Assembly: GCA_965214915.1 (NCBI GenBank)
Contig: CBDCCP010000003.1
Coordinates: forward strand, 1-64,000
Source: CATQHP01 sp965214915
GTDB lineage: Bacteria; Acidobacteriota; Terriglobia; Bryobacterales; UBA6623
Direction of reading: 5' to 3'
Length of the DNA: 64,000 nt
Both the position numbers and the translations under genes were made by a program. Positions within the stretch are counted from its first letter, which is position 1, and each line of letters begins with the position of its first letter. The notes under the pieces were generated by a model that saw nothing but the letters and a program-made list of their open reading frames with translations, searched no databases and had not been told where the DNA came from. Shown piece after piece: positions 1 through 13,100 of the stretch.

Positions 1-2
1 TC

Positions 3-860
3 GCCGACGCGGACGGTCTGGGAACCTTCAGCTACCAGTGGAAGCGCGACGGCGCCGCCATCCCCGGCGCGACCGGCGCGACCTACGTACTGACGCAGGC
101 CGACGTGGGGGCGGCGATCACGGTCACGGTGAGCTGGACCGACGACGGCGGCGCGGCCGAGTCGCTGACCTCGGACGCCACGGCGGAGGTGGCCGACATC
201 AACGACGCGCCTACCGGATCGGTGACCATCGACGGCACGGCGACCCAGGGAGAGACACTGACGGCGGTGACCGACACCATCGCCGACCCGGACGGCCCCG
301 ACGCGCTGACCTTCAGCTACCAGTGGAAGCGCGACGGAACCGCCATCCCCAGCGCGACCGGCGTGACCTACGTACTGGAGCAGGCCGACGTGGGGGCGGC
401 GATCACGGTCACGGTGAGCTGGACCGACGACGGCGGCACGGCCGAGTCGCTCACCTCGGCCGCCACCGCGGAGGTGGCCGACATCAACGACGCGCCGACC
501 GGCGCGGTGACCATCGACGGCACGGCGACCCAGGGAGAGACGCTGACGGCGGTGACCGACACGATCACCGACCCGGACGGCCCTGACACGCTGACCTTCA
601 GCTACCAGTGGAAGCGCGACGGAACCGACATTACCGGCGCCGTCGGCTCCACCTACGTACTGGAGCAGGCCGACGTGGGGGCGGCGATCACGGTCACGGT
701 GAGCTGGACCGACGACGGCGGTACGGCCGAGTCGCTAACCTCGGCCGCCACGGCGGCGGTGGCGAACGTCAACGACGCGCCTACCGGCGCGGTGACCATC
801 AGCGGCACGGCGACGCAGGGGCAGACGCTGACGGCGGTGACCTCCGGCATCGTCGACCCC
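3..860 (+). CDS. Giant repeat protein, fragment 1 (5'-truncated by the window)
   Basis: Reading frame with codons at 3, 6, 9 and so on, open from the window edge. It encodes the end of one Ig-like unit (motifs FSYQWKRDG, QADVGAAITVTVSWTD), then units starting at 213, 498 and 783. Sense ends at the four-C run 857-860, where every other copy has three C. Beyond it the frame yields Arg/His-rich nonsense and stops at 1157. No start codon is expected inside the window. Confidence 0.75.
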
Positions 861-2493
861 GGACGGCCCCGCCACGCTGACCTTCAGCTACCAGTGGCAG
901 CGCGACGGAACCGACATTACCGGCGCCGTCGGCTCCACCTACGTACTGGAGCAGGCCGACGTGGGGGCGGCGATCACGGTCACGGTGAGCTGGACCGACG
1001 ACGGCGGCACGGCCGAGTCGCTAACCTCGGACGCCACAACGGAGGTGGCCGACATCAACGACGCGCCTACCGGCGCGGTGACCATCAGCGGCACGGCGAC
1101 CCAGGGAGAGACGCTGACGGCGGTGACCGACACGATCACCGACCCGGACGGCCCTGACACGCTGACCTTCAGCTACCAGTGGAAGCGCGACGGAACCGAC
1201 ATTACCGGCGCCGTCGGCTCCACCTACGTACTGGAGCAGGCCGACGTGGGGGCGGCGATCACGGTCACGGTGAGCTGGACCGACGACGGCGGCACGGCCG
1301 AGTCGCTAACCTCGGACGCCACAACGGAGGTGGCCGACATCAACGACGCGCCTACCGGCGCGGTGACCATCAACGGCACGGCGACCCAGGGAGAGACGCT
1401 GACGGCGGTGACCGACACGATCGCCGACCCGGACGGCCCCGCCACGCTGACCTTCAGCTACGAGTGGAAGCGCGACGGAACCGCCATCCCCAGCGCGACC
1501 GGCGCGACCTACGTACTGGAGCAGGCCGACGTGGGGGCGGCGATCACGGTCACGGTGAGCTGGACCGACGACGGCGGCGCGGCCGAGTCGCTCACTTCGG
1601 CCGCCACGGCGGCGGTGGCGAACGTCAACGACGCGCCTACCGGATCGGTGACCATCAGCGGCACGGCGACCCAGGGAGAGACGCTGACGGCGGTGACCGA
1701 CACGATCACCGACCCGGACGGCCCTGACACGCTGACCTTCAGCTACCAGTGGAAGCGCGACGGAACCGCCATCCCCGGCGCGACCGGCGCGACCTACGTA
1801 CTGGAGCAGGCCGACGTGGGGGCGGCGATCACGGTCACGGTGAGCTGGACCGACGACGGCGGCACGGCCGAGTCGCTAACCTCGGACGCCACAACGGAGG
1901 TGGCCGACATCAACGACGCGCCGACCGGCGCGGTGACCATCGACGGCACGGCGACCCAGGGAGAGACGCTGACGGCGGTGACCGACACCGTCGTCGACCC
2001 GGACGGCCCCGCCACGCTGACCTTCAGCTACCAGTGGAAGCGCGACGGAACCGCCATCCCCAGCGCGACCGGCGCGACCTACGTACTGGAGCAGGCCGAC
2101 GTGGGGGCGGCGATCACGGTCACGGTGAGCTGGACCGACGACGGCGGCACGGACGAGTCGCTGACCTCGGACGCCACGGCGGAGGTGGCCGACATCAACG
2201 ACGCGCCGACCGGCGCGGTGACCATCGACGGCACGGCGACCCAGGGAGAGACGCTGACGGCGGTGACCGACACCATCGTCGACCCGGACGGCCCCGCCAC
2301 GCTGACCTTCAGCTACCAGTGGAAGCGCGACGGAACCGCCATCCCCAGCGCGACCGGCGCGACCTACGTACTGGAGCAGGCCGACGTGGGGGCGGCGATC
2401 ACGGTCACGGTGAGCTGGACCGACGACGGCGGCACGGAGGAGTCGCTGACCTCGGACGCCACGGCGGAGGTGGCCGACATCAACGACGCGCCG
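3..2493 (+). repeat. Ig-like tandem repeat block A1 (285-bp units)
   Basis: Eight complete units start at 213, 498, 783, 1069, 1354, 1639, 1924 and 2209, after one partial unit at 3-212. Each is 95 residues (the 783 unit is 286 bp because of the extra C). Consensus landmarks are TGAVTI.GTATQGETLTA, DPDGP.TLTFSYQWKRDG, TYVLEQADVGAA, SWTDDGG and a terminal DINDAP. Similar units occur in long bacterial surface adhesins. Confidence 0.9.
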
Positions 2494-2684
2494 ACCGCCG
2501 AAGCCGGCGATCCCCAGACCGTAGACGAGGGCGAGACCGTCACGCTGAACGGTTCGGGCAGTACGGATCCCGAAGGAGAAGCGCTCACTTACGCCTGGAC
2601 GCAGACCTCCGGGGAGACGGTGACCTTGAGCGATACGACGGCGGCAAGCCCGACGTTCACCGCGCCGGAGCAGTTGACGGAGGG
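861..2684 (+). CDS. Giant repeat protein, fragment 2
   Basis: Continues the repeat protein one base out of phase with fragment 1. It holds the rest of the unit begun at 783, Ig-like units starting at 1069, 1354, 1639, 1924 and 2209, and the first PKD-like unit (from 2494). Sense is lost at the extra G in 2682-2684. The same frame stays open to 9267, but only because the repeat period is a multiple of three and the DNA is G+C-rich; that extension is Arg/Gly/His-rich and not a real protein. Confidence 0.7.
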
Positions 2685-5600
2685 ACGCTGTGCTGGTCTT
2701 CTCGCTGACGGTGACCGACGCCCGCAACAAGGCTTCGGCGGCCGACACGGTAACGATCACCGTCACTGCGGGAAGCAACGACGCGCCGACCGCCGAAGCC
2801 GGCGATCCCCAGACCGTAGACGAGGGCGAGACCGTCACGCTGGACGGTTCGGGCAGTACGGATCCCGAAGGCGAAGCGCTCACTTACGCCTGGACGCAGA
2901 CCTCCGGGGAGACGGTGACCTTGAGCGATACGACGGCGGCAAGCCCGACGTTCACCGCGCCGGAGCAGTTGACGGAGGACGCCGTGCTGGTCTTCTCGCT
3001 GACGGTGACCGACGCCCGCAACAAGGCTTCGGCGGCGGACACGGTAACGATCACCGTCACCGCAGGAAGCAACGACGCGCCTACGGCCGAAGCCGGCGAT
3101 CCCCAGACCGTAGCCGAGGGCGAGACCGTCACGCTGGACGGTTCGGGCAGTACGGATCCCGAAGGCGAAGCGCTCACTTACGCCTGGACGCAGACCTCCG
3201 GGGAGACGGTGACCTTGAGCGGAGCGAATACGGCCTCTCCGACGTTCACCGCGCCGGAGCAGTTGACGGAGGACGCCGTGCTGGTCTTCTCGCTGACGGT
3301 GACCGACGCCCGCAACAAGGCTTCGGCGGCGGACACGGTAACGATCACCGTCACCGCAGGAAGCAACGACGCGCCTACGGCCGAAGCCGGCGATCCCCAG
3401 ACCGTAGCCGAGGGCGAGACCGTCACGCTGGACGGTTCGGGCAGTACGGATCCCGAAGGCGAAGCGCTCACTTACGCCTGGACGCAGACCTCCGGGGAGA
3501 CGGTGACCCTGAGCGGAGCGAATACGGCCTCTCCGACGTTCACCGCGCCGGAGCAGTTGACGGAGGACGCCGTGCTGGTCTTCTCGCTGACGGTGACCGA
3601 CGCTCGCAACAAGGCTTCGGCGGCCGACACGGTAACGATCACCGTTACCGCAGGAAGCAACGACGCGCCTACGGCCGAAGCCGGCGATCCCCAGACCGTA
3701 GACGAAGGCGAGACCGTTACGCTGAACGGTTCGGGAACCGACCCCGAAGGAGAAGCGCTCACTTACGCCTGGACGCAGACCTCCGGGGAGACGGTGACCC
3801 TGAGCGGAGCGAATACGGCCTCTCCGACGTTCACCGCGCCGGAGCAGTTGACGGAGGACGCCGTGCTGGTCTTCTCGCTGACGGTGACCGACGCTCGCAA
3901 CAAGGCTTCGGCGGCCGACACGGTAACGATCACCGTCACCGCAGGAAGCAACGACGCGCCTACGGCCGAAGCCGGCGATCCCCAGACCGTAGACGAAGGC
4001 GAGACCGTTACGCTGAACGGTTCGGGAACCGACCCCGAAGGAGAAGCGCTCACTTACGCCTGGACGCAGACCTCCGGGGAGACGGTGACCCTGAGCGGAG
4101 CGAATACGGCCTCTCCGACGTTCACCGCGCCGGAGCAGTTGACGGAGGACGCCGTGCTGGTCTTCTCGCTGACGGTGACCGACGCTCGCAACAAGGCTTC
4201 GGCGGCCGACACGGTAACGATCACCGTTACCGCAGGAAGCAACGACGCGCCGACCGCCGAAGCCGGCGATCCCCAGACCGTAGACGAGGGCGAGACCGTC
4301 ACGCTGGACGGTTCGGGCAGTACGGATCCCGAAGGAGAAGCGCTCACTTACGCCTGGACGCAGACCTCCGGGGAGACGGTGACCTTGAGCGATACGACGG
4401 CGGCAAGCCCGACGTTTACCGCGCCGGAGCAGTTGACGGAGGACGCCGTGCTGGTCTTCTCGCTGATCGTGACCGACGCCCGCAGCGCGGCTTCGGCGGC
4501 CGACACGGTAACGATCACCGTCACCGCGGGAAGCAACGACGCGCCGACCGCCGAAGCCGGCGATCCCCAGACCGTAGACGAGGGCGAGACCGTCACGCTG
4601 AACGGTTCGGGCAGTACGGATCCCGAAGGAGAAGCGCTCACTTACGCCTGGACGCAGACCTCCGGGGAGACGGTGACCTTGAGCGATACGACGGCGGCAA
4701 GCCCGACGTTCACCGCGCCGGAGCAGTTGACGGAGGACGCCGTGCTGGTCTTCTCGCTGATCGTGACCGACGCCCGCAGCGCGGCTTCGGCGGCCGACAC
4801 GGTAACGATCACCGTCACCGCGGGAAGCAACGACGCGCCGACCGCCGAAGCCGGCGATCCCCAGACCGTAGACGAGGGCGAGACCGTCACGCTGAACGGT
4901 TCGGGCAGTACGGATCCCGAAGGAGAAGCGCTCACTTACGCCTGGACGCAGACCTCCGGGGAGACGGTGACCTTGAGCGATACGACGGCGGCAAGCCCGA
5001 CGTTCACCGCGCCGGAGCAGTTGACGGAGGACGCCGTGCTGGTCTTCTCGCTGACGGTGACCGACGCCCGCAACAAGGCTTCGGCGGCGGACACGGTAAC
5101 GATCACCGTCACCGCGGGAAGCAACGACGCGCCGACCGCCGAAGCCGGCGATCCCCAGACCGTAGACGAGGGCGAGACCGTCACGCTGGACGGTTCGGGC
5201 AGTACGGATCCCGAAGGAGAAGCGCTCACTTACGCCTGGACGCAGACCTCCGGGGAGACGGTGACCCTGAGCGATACGACGGCGGCAAGCCCGACGTTCA
5301 CCGCGCCGGAGCAGTTGACGGAGGACGCCGTGCTGGTCTTCTCGCTGACGGTGACCGACGCCCGCAACAAGGCTTCGGCGGCGGACACGGTAACGATCAC
5401 CGTCACCGCGGGAAGCAACGACGCGCCGACCGCCGAAGCCGGCGATCCCCAGACCGTAGACGAGGGCGAGACCGTCACGCTGGACGGTTCGGGCAGTACG
5501 GATCCCGAAGGAGAAGCGCTCACTTACGCCTGGACGCAGACCTCCGGGGAGACGGTGACCTTGAGCGATACGACGGCGGCAAGCCCGACGTTCACCGCGC

Positions 5601-7186
5601 CGGAGCAGTTGACGGAGGACGAGCAACTGGTCTTCTCGCTGATCGTCACCGACGCCCGCAGCGCGGCTTCGGCGGCGGACACGGTAACGATCACCGTCAC
5701 CGCAGGAAGCAACGACGCGCCCACCGCCGAAGCCGGCGATCCCCAGACCGTAGACGAGGGCGAGACCGTCACGCTGAACGGTTCGGGAACCGACCCCGAA
5801 GGAGAAGCGCTCACTTACGCCTGGACGCAGACCTCCGGGGAGACGGTGACCTTGAGCGATACGACGGCGGCAAGCCCGACGTTCACCGCGCCGGAGCAGT
5901 TGACGGAGGACGCCGTGCTGGTCTTCTCGCTGACGGTGACCGACGCCCGCAACAAGGCTTCGGCGGCGGACACGGTAACGATCACCGTCACCGCAGGAAG
6001 CAACGACGCGCCGACCGCCGAAGCCGGCGATCCCCAGACCGTAGCCGAAGGCGCCACCGTCACGCTGAACGGTTCGGGCAGTACGGATCCCGAAGGAGAA
6101 GCGCTCACTTACGCCTGGACGCAGACCTCCGGGGAGACGGTGACCTTGAGCGATACGACGGCGGCAAGCCCGACGTTCACCGCGCCGGAGCAGTTGACGG
6201 AGGACGCCGTGCTGGTCTTCTCGCTGACCGTCACCGACGCCCGCGGCTTGGCTTCGACGGCCGATACGGTAACCATAACCGTCACCGCAGGGGCCAACGA
6301 AGCGCCGACCGCCGAAGCCGGCGATCCCCAGACCGTAGACGAAGGCGAGACCGTCACGCTGGACGGTTCGGGCAGTACGGATCCCGAAGGAGAAGCGCTC
6401 ACTTACGCCTGGACGCAGACCTCCGGGGAGACGGTGACCTTGAGCGATACGACGGCGGCAAGCCCGACGTTCACCGCGCCGGAGCAGTTGACGGAGGACG
6501 CCGTGCTGGTCTTCTCGCTGACGGTGACCGACGCTCGCAACGCGGCTTCGGCGGCCGACACGGTAACGATCACCGTTACCGCAGGAAGCAACGACGCGCC
6601 GACCGCCGAAGCCGGCGATCCCCAGACCGTAGCCGAAGGCGCCACCGTCACGCTGAACGGTTCGGGAACCGACCCCGAAGGAGAAGCGCTCACTTACGCC
6701 TGGACGCAGACCTCCGGGGAGACGGTGACCCTGAGCGATACGACGGCGGCAAGCCCGACGTTCACCGCGCCGGAGCAGTTGACGGAGGACGCCGTGCTGG
6801 TCTTCTCGCTGACGGTGACCGACGCCCGCAACAAGGCTTCGGCGGCGGACACGGTAACGATCACCGTCACTGCGGGAAGCAACGACGCGCCGACCGCCGA
6901 AGCCGGCGATCCCCAGACCGTAGACGAGGGCGAGACCGTCACGCTGGACGGTTCGGGCAGTACGGATCCCGAAGGCGAAGCGCTTACTTACGCCTGGACG
7001 CAGACCTCCGGGGAGACGGTGACCTTGAGCGATACGACGGCGGCAAGCCCGACTTTTACCGCGCCGGAGCAGTTGACGGAGGACGCCGTGCTGGTCTTCT
7101 CGCTGACGGTGACCGACGCCCGCGGCGCGGCTTCGACGCCGGACACGGTGACCGTCACCGTCACTGCGGGAACCAACGACCCGCCG
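2494..7186 (+). repeat. PKD-like tandem repeat block B (294/291-bp units)
   Basis: Sixteen units start at 2494, 2789, 3083, 3377, 3671, 3962, 4253, 4547, 4841, 5135, 5429, 5723, 6014, 6308, 6602 and 6893. Most are 294 bp (98 residues); those at 3671, 3962, 5723 and 6602 are 291 bp because GSGSTDPEG is GSGTDPEG. Landmarks are AEAGDPQTVDEGETVTL, LTYAWTQTSGETVTL, FTAPEQLTED and VFSLTVTDAR. Sub-variants (SGANTAS versus SDTTAAS; ARNKAS versus ARSAAS) run in adjacent groups, which points to local duplication. Confidence 0.9.
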
Positions 7187-10100
7187 ACCGGCGCGGTGAC
7201 CATCAGCGGCACGGCGTCGCAGGGAGAGACGCTGACGGCAGTGACGAACACCATCGCCGACCCGGACGGCCCCGCCACGCTGACGTTCAGCTACCAATGG
7301 AAGCGCGACGGCGCAGACATCTCCGGCGCTACCAGCGCCACCTACACGCTGACGCAGGCCGACGTGGGGGCGGCGATCACGGTCACGGTCAGTTGGACCG
7401 ACAGTGGCAACACGGTGGAGTCGCTGACCTCGGCCCCCACGGCGGCGGTAGCCAACGTCAACGACGAGCCGACCGGCACGGTGACCATCAGCGGCACGGC
7501 GTCCCAGGGAGAGACGCTGACGGCGGACACCTCCGGCATCGCCGACGCGGACGGTCTGGGGACGTTCAGCTACCAGTGGCAGCGCGACGGAACCGCCATC
7601 CCCGGCGCCACCGCCGCTACCTACGTACTGGAGCAGGCCGACGTGGGGGCGGCGATCACGGTCACGGTGAGTTGGACCGACGGCGGCAACACGGCCGAGT
7701 CGCTCACCTCGGCCGCCACGGCCACGGTGACCGACACCAACGACGCGCCGACCGGCACGGTGACCATCAGCGGCACGGCGACCCAGGGAGAGATGCTGAC
7801 GGCGGTGACGACCAGCATCGCCGACGCGGACGGTCTGGGGACCTTCAGCTACCAGTGGAAGCGCGGCGGAACCGCCATCCCCGGCGCCACCGGCGCCACC
7901 TACATGCTGACGCAGGACGACGTGGGGGCGACGATCACGGTGACGGTGAGCTGGACCGACGGCGGCAACACGGAAGAGTCGCTCACTTCGACCGCCACGG
8001 CGGAGGTGACCAACACCAACGACGCGCCGACCGGCGCGGTGACCATCAGCGGCACGCCGACCCAGGGAGAGACGCTGACCGCGGTGACGACCAGCATCGC
8101 CGACGCGGACGGTCTGGGGACCTTCAGCTACCAGTGGAAGCGCAGCGGAACCGCCATCCCCGGCGCCACCGGCTCCACCTACATGCTGACGCAGGACGAC
8201 GTGGGGGCGACGATCACGGTGACGGTGAGCTGGACCGACGGCGGCAACACGGAAGAGTCGCTGACCTCGACCGCCACGGCGGTGGTGACCAACACCAACG
8301 ACGAGCCTACCGGCGCGGTGACCATCAGCGGCACGGCGACGCAGGGGCAGACGCTGATGGCGGACACCTCCGGCATCGTCGACCCGGACGGCCCCGCCAC
8401 GCTGACCTTCAGCTACCAGTGGAAGCGCGACGGCGCCGCCATCCCCGGCGCCACCGGCGCTACCTACGTACTGACGCAGGCCGACGTGGGGGCGGCGATC
8501 ACGGTCACGGTGAGCTGGACCGACGACGGCGGCGCGGCCGAGTCGCTGACCTCGGACGCCACGGCGGAGGTGGCCGACATCAACGACGCGCCGACCGGCG
8601 CGGTGACCATCGACGGCACGGCGACGCAGGGGCAGACGCTGACGGCGGACACCTCCGGCATCGCCGACGCGGACGGTCTGGGGACGTTCAGCTACCAGTG
8701 GCATCGCGACGGAACCGACATTACCGGCGCCACCGGCGCTACCTACGTACTGGAGCAGGACGACGTGGGGGCAGCGATCACGGTCACGGTGAGCTGGACC
8801 GACGGCGGCAACACGGTCGAGTCGCTCACTTCGGCCCCCACGGCCACGGTGACCGACATCAACGACGCGCCGACCGGATCGGTGACCATCGACGGCACGG
8901 CGACCCAGGGAGAGACGCTGACGGCGGACACCTCCGGCATCGCCGACGCGGACGGTCTGGGGGCGTTCAGCTACCAGTGGAAGCGCGACGGAAGCGACAT
9001 CCCCGGCGCCACCGACGCCGGCTATGTCCTGACGCAGGCCGACGTGGGGGCGGCGATCACGGTCACGGTGAGTTGGACCGACGGCGGCAACACGGTCGAG
9101 TCGCTCACTTCGGCCCCCACGGCCACGGTGACCGACATCAACGACGCGCCGACCGGCACGGTGACCATCAGCGGCACGGCGACCCAAGGGCAGACGCTGA
9201 CGGCGGACACCTCCGGCATCGCCGACGCGGACGGTCTGGGGACGTTCAGCTACCAGTGGCAGCGTGACGGCGCCGACATCCCCGGCGCCACCGGCGCCAG
9301 CTACGTATTGGCGCAGGCCGACGTGGGGGCGGCGATCACGGTCACGGTGAGTTGGACCGACGGCGGCAACACAGTCGAGTCGCTCACTTCAGCCCCCACG
9401 GCCACGGTGACCGACACCAACGACGCGCCGACCGGCGCGGTGACCATCAGCGGCACGGCGACCCAAGGGCAGACGCTGACGGCGGACACCTCCGGCATCG
9501 CCGACGCGGACGGTCTGGGGACGTTCAGCTACCAGTGGCAGCGTGACGGCGCCGACATCCCCGGCGCCACCGGCGCCAGCTACGTATTGGCGCAGGCCGA
9601 CGTGGGGGCGGCGATCACGGTCACGGTGAGTTGGACCGACGGCGGCAACACGGAAGAGTCGCTGACCTCGGCCGCCACGGCGGCGGTGACCGACACCAAC
9701 GACGCGCCGACCGGCGCGGTGACCATCAGCGGCACGGCGTCCCAGGGAGAGACGCTGACCGCGGACACCTCCGGCATCGCCGACGCGGACGGTCTGGGGG
9801 CGTTCAGCTACCAGTGGCAGCGCGACGGAACCGCCATCCCCGGCGCCACCGCCGCTACCTACGTACTGGAGCAGGACGACGTGGGGGCGACGATCACGGT
9901 CACGGTGAGCTGGACCGACGGCGGCAACACGGTGGAGTCGCTCACTTCAGCCCCCACGGCCACGGTGACCGACACCAACGACGAGCCGACCGGCACGGTG
10001 ACCATCAGTGGCACGGCGTCCCAGGGAGAGACGCTGACGGCGGACACCTCCGGCATCGCCGACGCGGACGGTCTGGGGACGTTCAGCTACCAGTGGCAGC

Positions 10101-13100
10101 GTGACGGCGCCGACATCCCCGGCGCCACCGGCGCCAGCTACGTATTGGCGCAGGCCGACGTGGGGGCGGCGATCACGGTCACGGTGAGTTGGACCGACGG
10201 CGGCAACACAGTCGAGTCGCTCACTTCAGCCCCCACGGCCACGGTGACCGACACCAACGACGCGCCGACCGGCGCGGTGACCATCAGCGGCACGGCGACC
10301 CAAGGGCAGACGCTGACGGCGGACACCTCCGGCATCGCCGACGCGGACGGTCTGGGGACGTTCAGCTACCAGTGGCAGCGTGACGGCGCCGACATCCCCG
10401 GCGCCACCGGCGCCAGCTACGTATTGGCGCAGGCCGACGTGGGGGCGGCGATCACGGTCACGGTGAGTTGGACCGACGGCGGCAACACGGAAGAGTCGCT
10501 GACCTCGGCCGCCACGGCGGCGGTGACCGACACCAACGACGCGCCGACCGGCGCGGTGACCATCAGCGGCACGGCGTCCCAGGGAGAGACGCTGACCGCG
10601 GACACCTCCGGCATCGCCGACGCGGACGGTCTGGGGACGTTCAGTTACCAGTGGCAGCGCGACGGAACCGCCATCCCCGGCGCCACCGGCGCTACCTACG
10701 TACTGGAGCAGGCCGACGTGGGGGCGGCGATCACGGTCACGGTGAGTTGGACCGACAGCGGCAACACGGTCGAGTCGCTCACTTCAGCCCCCACGGCCAC
10801 GGTGACCGACACCAACGACGCGCCGACCGGCGCGGTGACCATCAGCGGCACGCCGACCCAAGGGCAGACGCTGACGGCGGACACCTCCGGCATCGCCGAC
10901 GCGGACGGTCTGGGGACGTTCAGCTACCAGTGGCAGCGTGACGGCGCCGCCATCCCCGGCGCCACCGGCGCCAGCTACGTATTGGCGCAGGCCGACGTGG
11001 GGGCGGCGATCACGGTCACGGTGAGTTGGACCGACGGCGGCAACACAGTCGAGTCGCTCACTTCGGCCCCCACGTCAGAGGTGACCAACACCAACGACGA
11101 GCCGACCGGCGCGGTGACCATCAGCGGCACGCCGACCCAGGGAGAGACGCTGACCGCGGTGACCACCACCATCGCCGACCCGGACGGCCCCGCCACGCTG
11201 ACCTTCAGCTACCAGTGGAAGCGCGACGGAAGCGACATCTCCGGCGCCACCGGCGCGACCTACGTACTGACGCAGGCCGACGTGGGGGCGGCGATCACGG
11301 TCACGGTGAGCTGGACCGACGACGGCGGCACGGCCGAGTCGCTGACTTCGGCCGCCACGGCGGAGGTGACCGACACCACCGACGCGCCCACGGCCACGTT
11401 GACCGCCGACCCGGCGACGATCACCGCGGGGCAGTCTTCCACGCTGCGCGTGACCTCCAGCAACGCCCAAAGCGCGGTCATTCAGCCCGGCGCCCTCTCC
11501 GTCAACCTCGACAACTCCGGCGCCGGCTCGGTCGAGGTCACCCCGACCGCCACCACCACCTACACGCTGACCGTCACCGACAACAACAGCGCCACCGCTA
11601 CAGACACCGCCACGGTCACCGTGACCGACGCGCCCACGGCTACGCTCACTGCCGATCCGACGACGATCACCAGCGGGCAGTCCGCCACGCTCAGCGTGGC
11701 CTCCAGCAACGCCGTCAGCGCAATCATTCAGCCGGGCAACATCACGGTCACTCTCGATCAATCGGGCGCGGGCGCGGTCGCAGTCTCCCCAACACAGACA
11801 ACGACCTACATCCTGACGGTGACCGACGCGAACAACGCTACGGCCACCGCTACGGTCACCGTCACCGTGACTGACGCGCCCACGGCCACGCTCAGCGCCA
11901 CGCCCGCTACGATCGTGAGAGGCGCAAGCGCAACCCTGGAGTGGTCTTCGACCAACGCCGTCAGCGCGGAGATCGATCAGGGCATCGGCGCGGTCGCGCT
12001 GTCGGGTACGCAGAGCGTCTCGCCAACCGCCACCACCACCTACACGCTGACCGTCAGCGCCGCGAACGGCGCGAAGGCCGAGGCTCAGGCTGCGGTCACC
12101 GTCAGCGATCCGCCGCCGCCCGGCGCGCGGACGATCGACACGGTCGCGGGGAGCGGAACGCCGGGGTTCAGCGGGGACGGCGGCGAGGCGGCCAAAGCGC
12201 AATTCAACACCCCCGCCGGCGTAGCGCTGGACGCACAGGGCAACCTGTACATCGCCGATACCTACAACCACCGCGTGCGCAAGGTCGACGCCGCCACGGG
12301 CAACATCGACACGGCCGCGGGAGACGGGCTGAACGCCCCCGCCGACGTAGCTATAGACGGGGCGGGCAACCTGTACATCGCCGATACGGGGAACAACCGC
12401 ATCCTCATCGTCGATGCCGCGGGCGCCATCGTCGACGCGGTGACGGGGACGCAAGCCTCGGGGCCGCTGAGCAGCATGCCCAGCGGCGCAGCGCCGGCCG
12501 CAGCGGGCAACCAGTACATTGCCGATACGGGGAACAACCGCATCCTGATGCAAGCCTCGGGGCCGCTCAGTATGCCCAGCGGCGTAGCGCTGGACGCAGA
12601 AGGCAACCTGTACATCGCCGATACGGGTAACGACCGCATCCTCATCGTCGATACCGCGGGCGCCATCGTCGACACGGTGACGGGGACGGAGGCCTCGGGG
12701 CCGCTGAGCATGCCCAGCGGCGTAGCGCCGGCCGCAGACGGTAACCTGTACATCGCCGATACGGGCAACCACCGCGTCCTCAGCGTCGATGCGGAAGGCG
12801 CCATCGACACCGTCGCGGGGACGGGAATACAAGGGTTCGACGGGGACGGCGGCCCGGCGGTCGAGGCGCAACTCAACGCCCCTTCCGGCGTGGCCGTGGA
12901 CGCGGAGGGCGCCTACCTGTACATCGCCGATACGGGCAACCAGCGCATCCGCGCGGTCGACGCCGCGGGTAACATCGACACGGTGGCGGGAACGGAGACG
13001 AGCGGGTCCGACGGGGACGGCGGCTTGGCCGGCGCGGCGCAACTCAACGCTCCTGCCGGCGTAGCCGTGGACGCCGAGGGCAACGTGTACATCGCCGATA

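Noticed and set aside
840..2700. Programmed frameshifting in the giant gene
   Set aside because: Neither site has a slippery heptamer or obvious downstream stem, and the two sites differ; lone insertions fit error or mutation better.
2657..9187. 2,176-codon open frame on the minus strand opposite the repeats
   Set aside because: It mirrors the repeat period, is Arg/Gly-rich with no recognisable domain, and exists because repeat length is a multiple of three in G+C-rich DNA.
2685..9267. Continuation of the +1 frame as a 2,000-residue Arg/Gly/His-rich protein
   Set aside because: It is the wrong frame of the repeats after the extra G; the sense frame resumes immediately and carries the conserved domains.
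3..11389. CRISPR or satellite-like array
   Set aside because: The repeats are long, protein-coding and joined without spacers.
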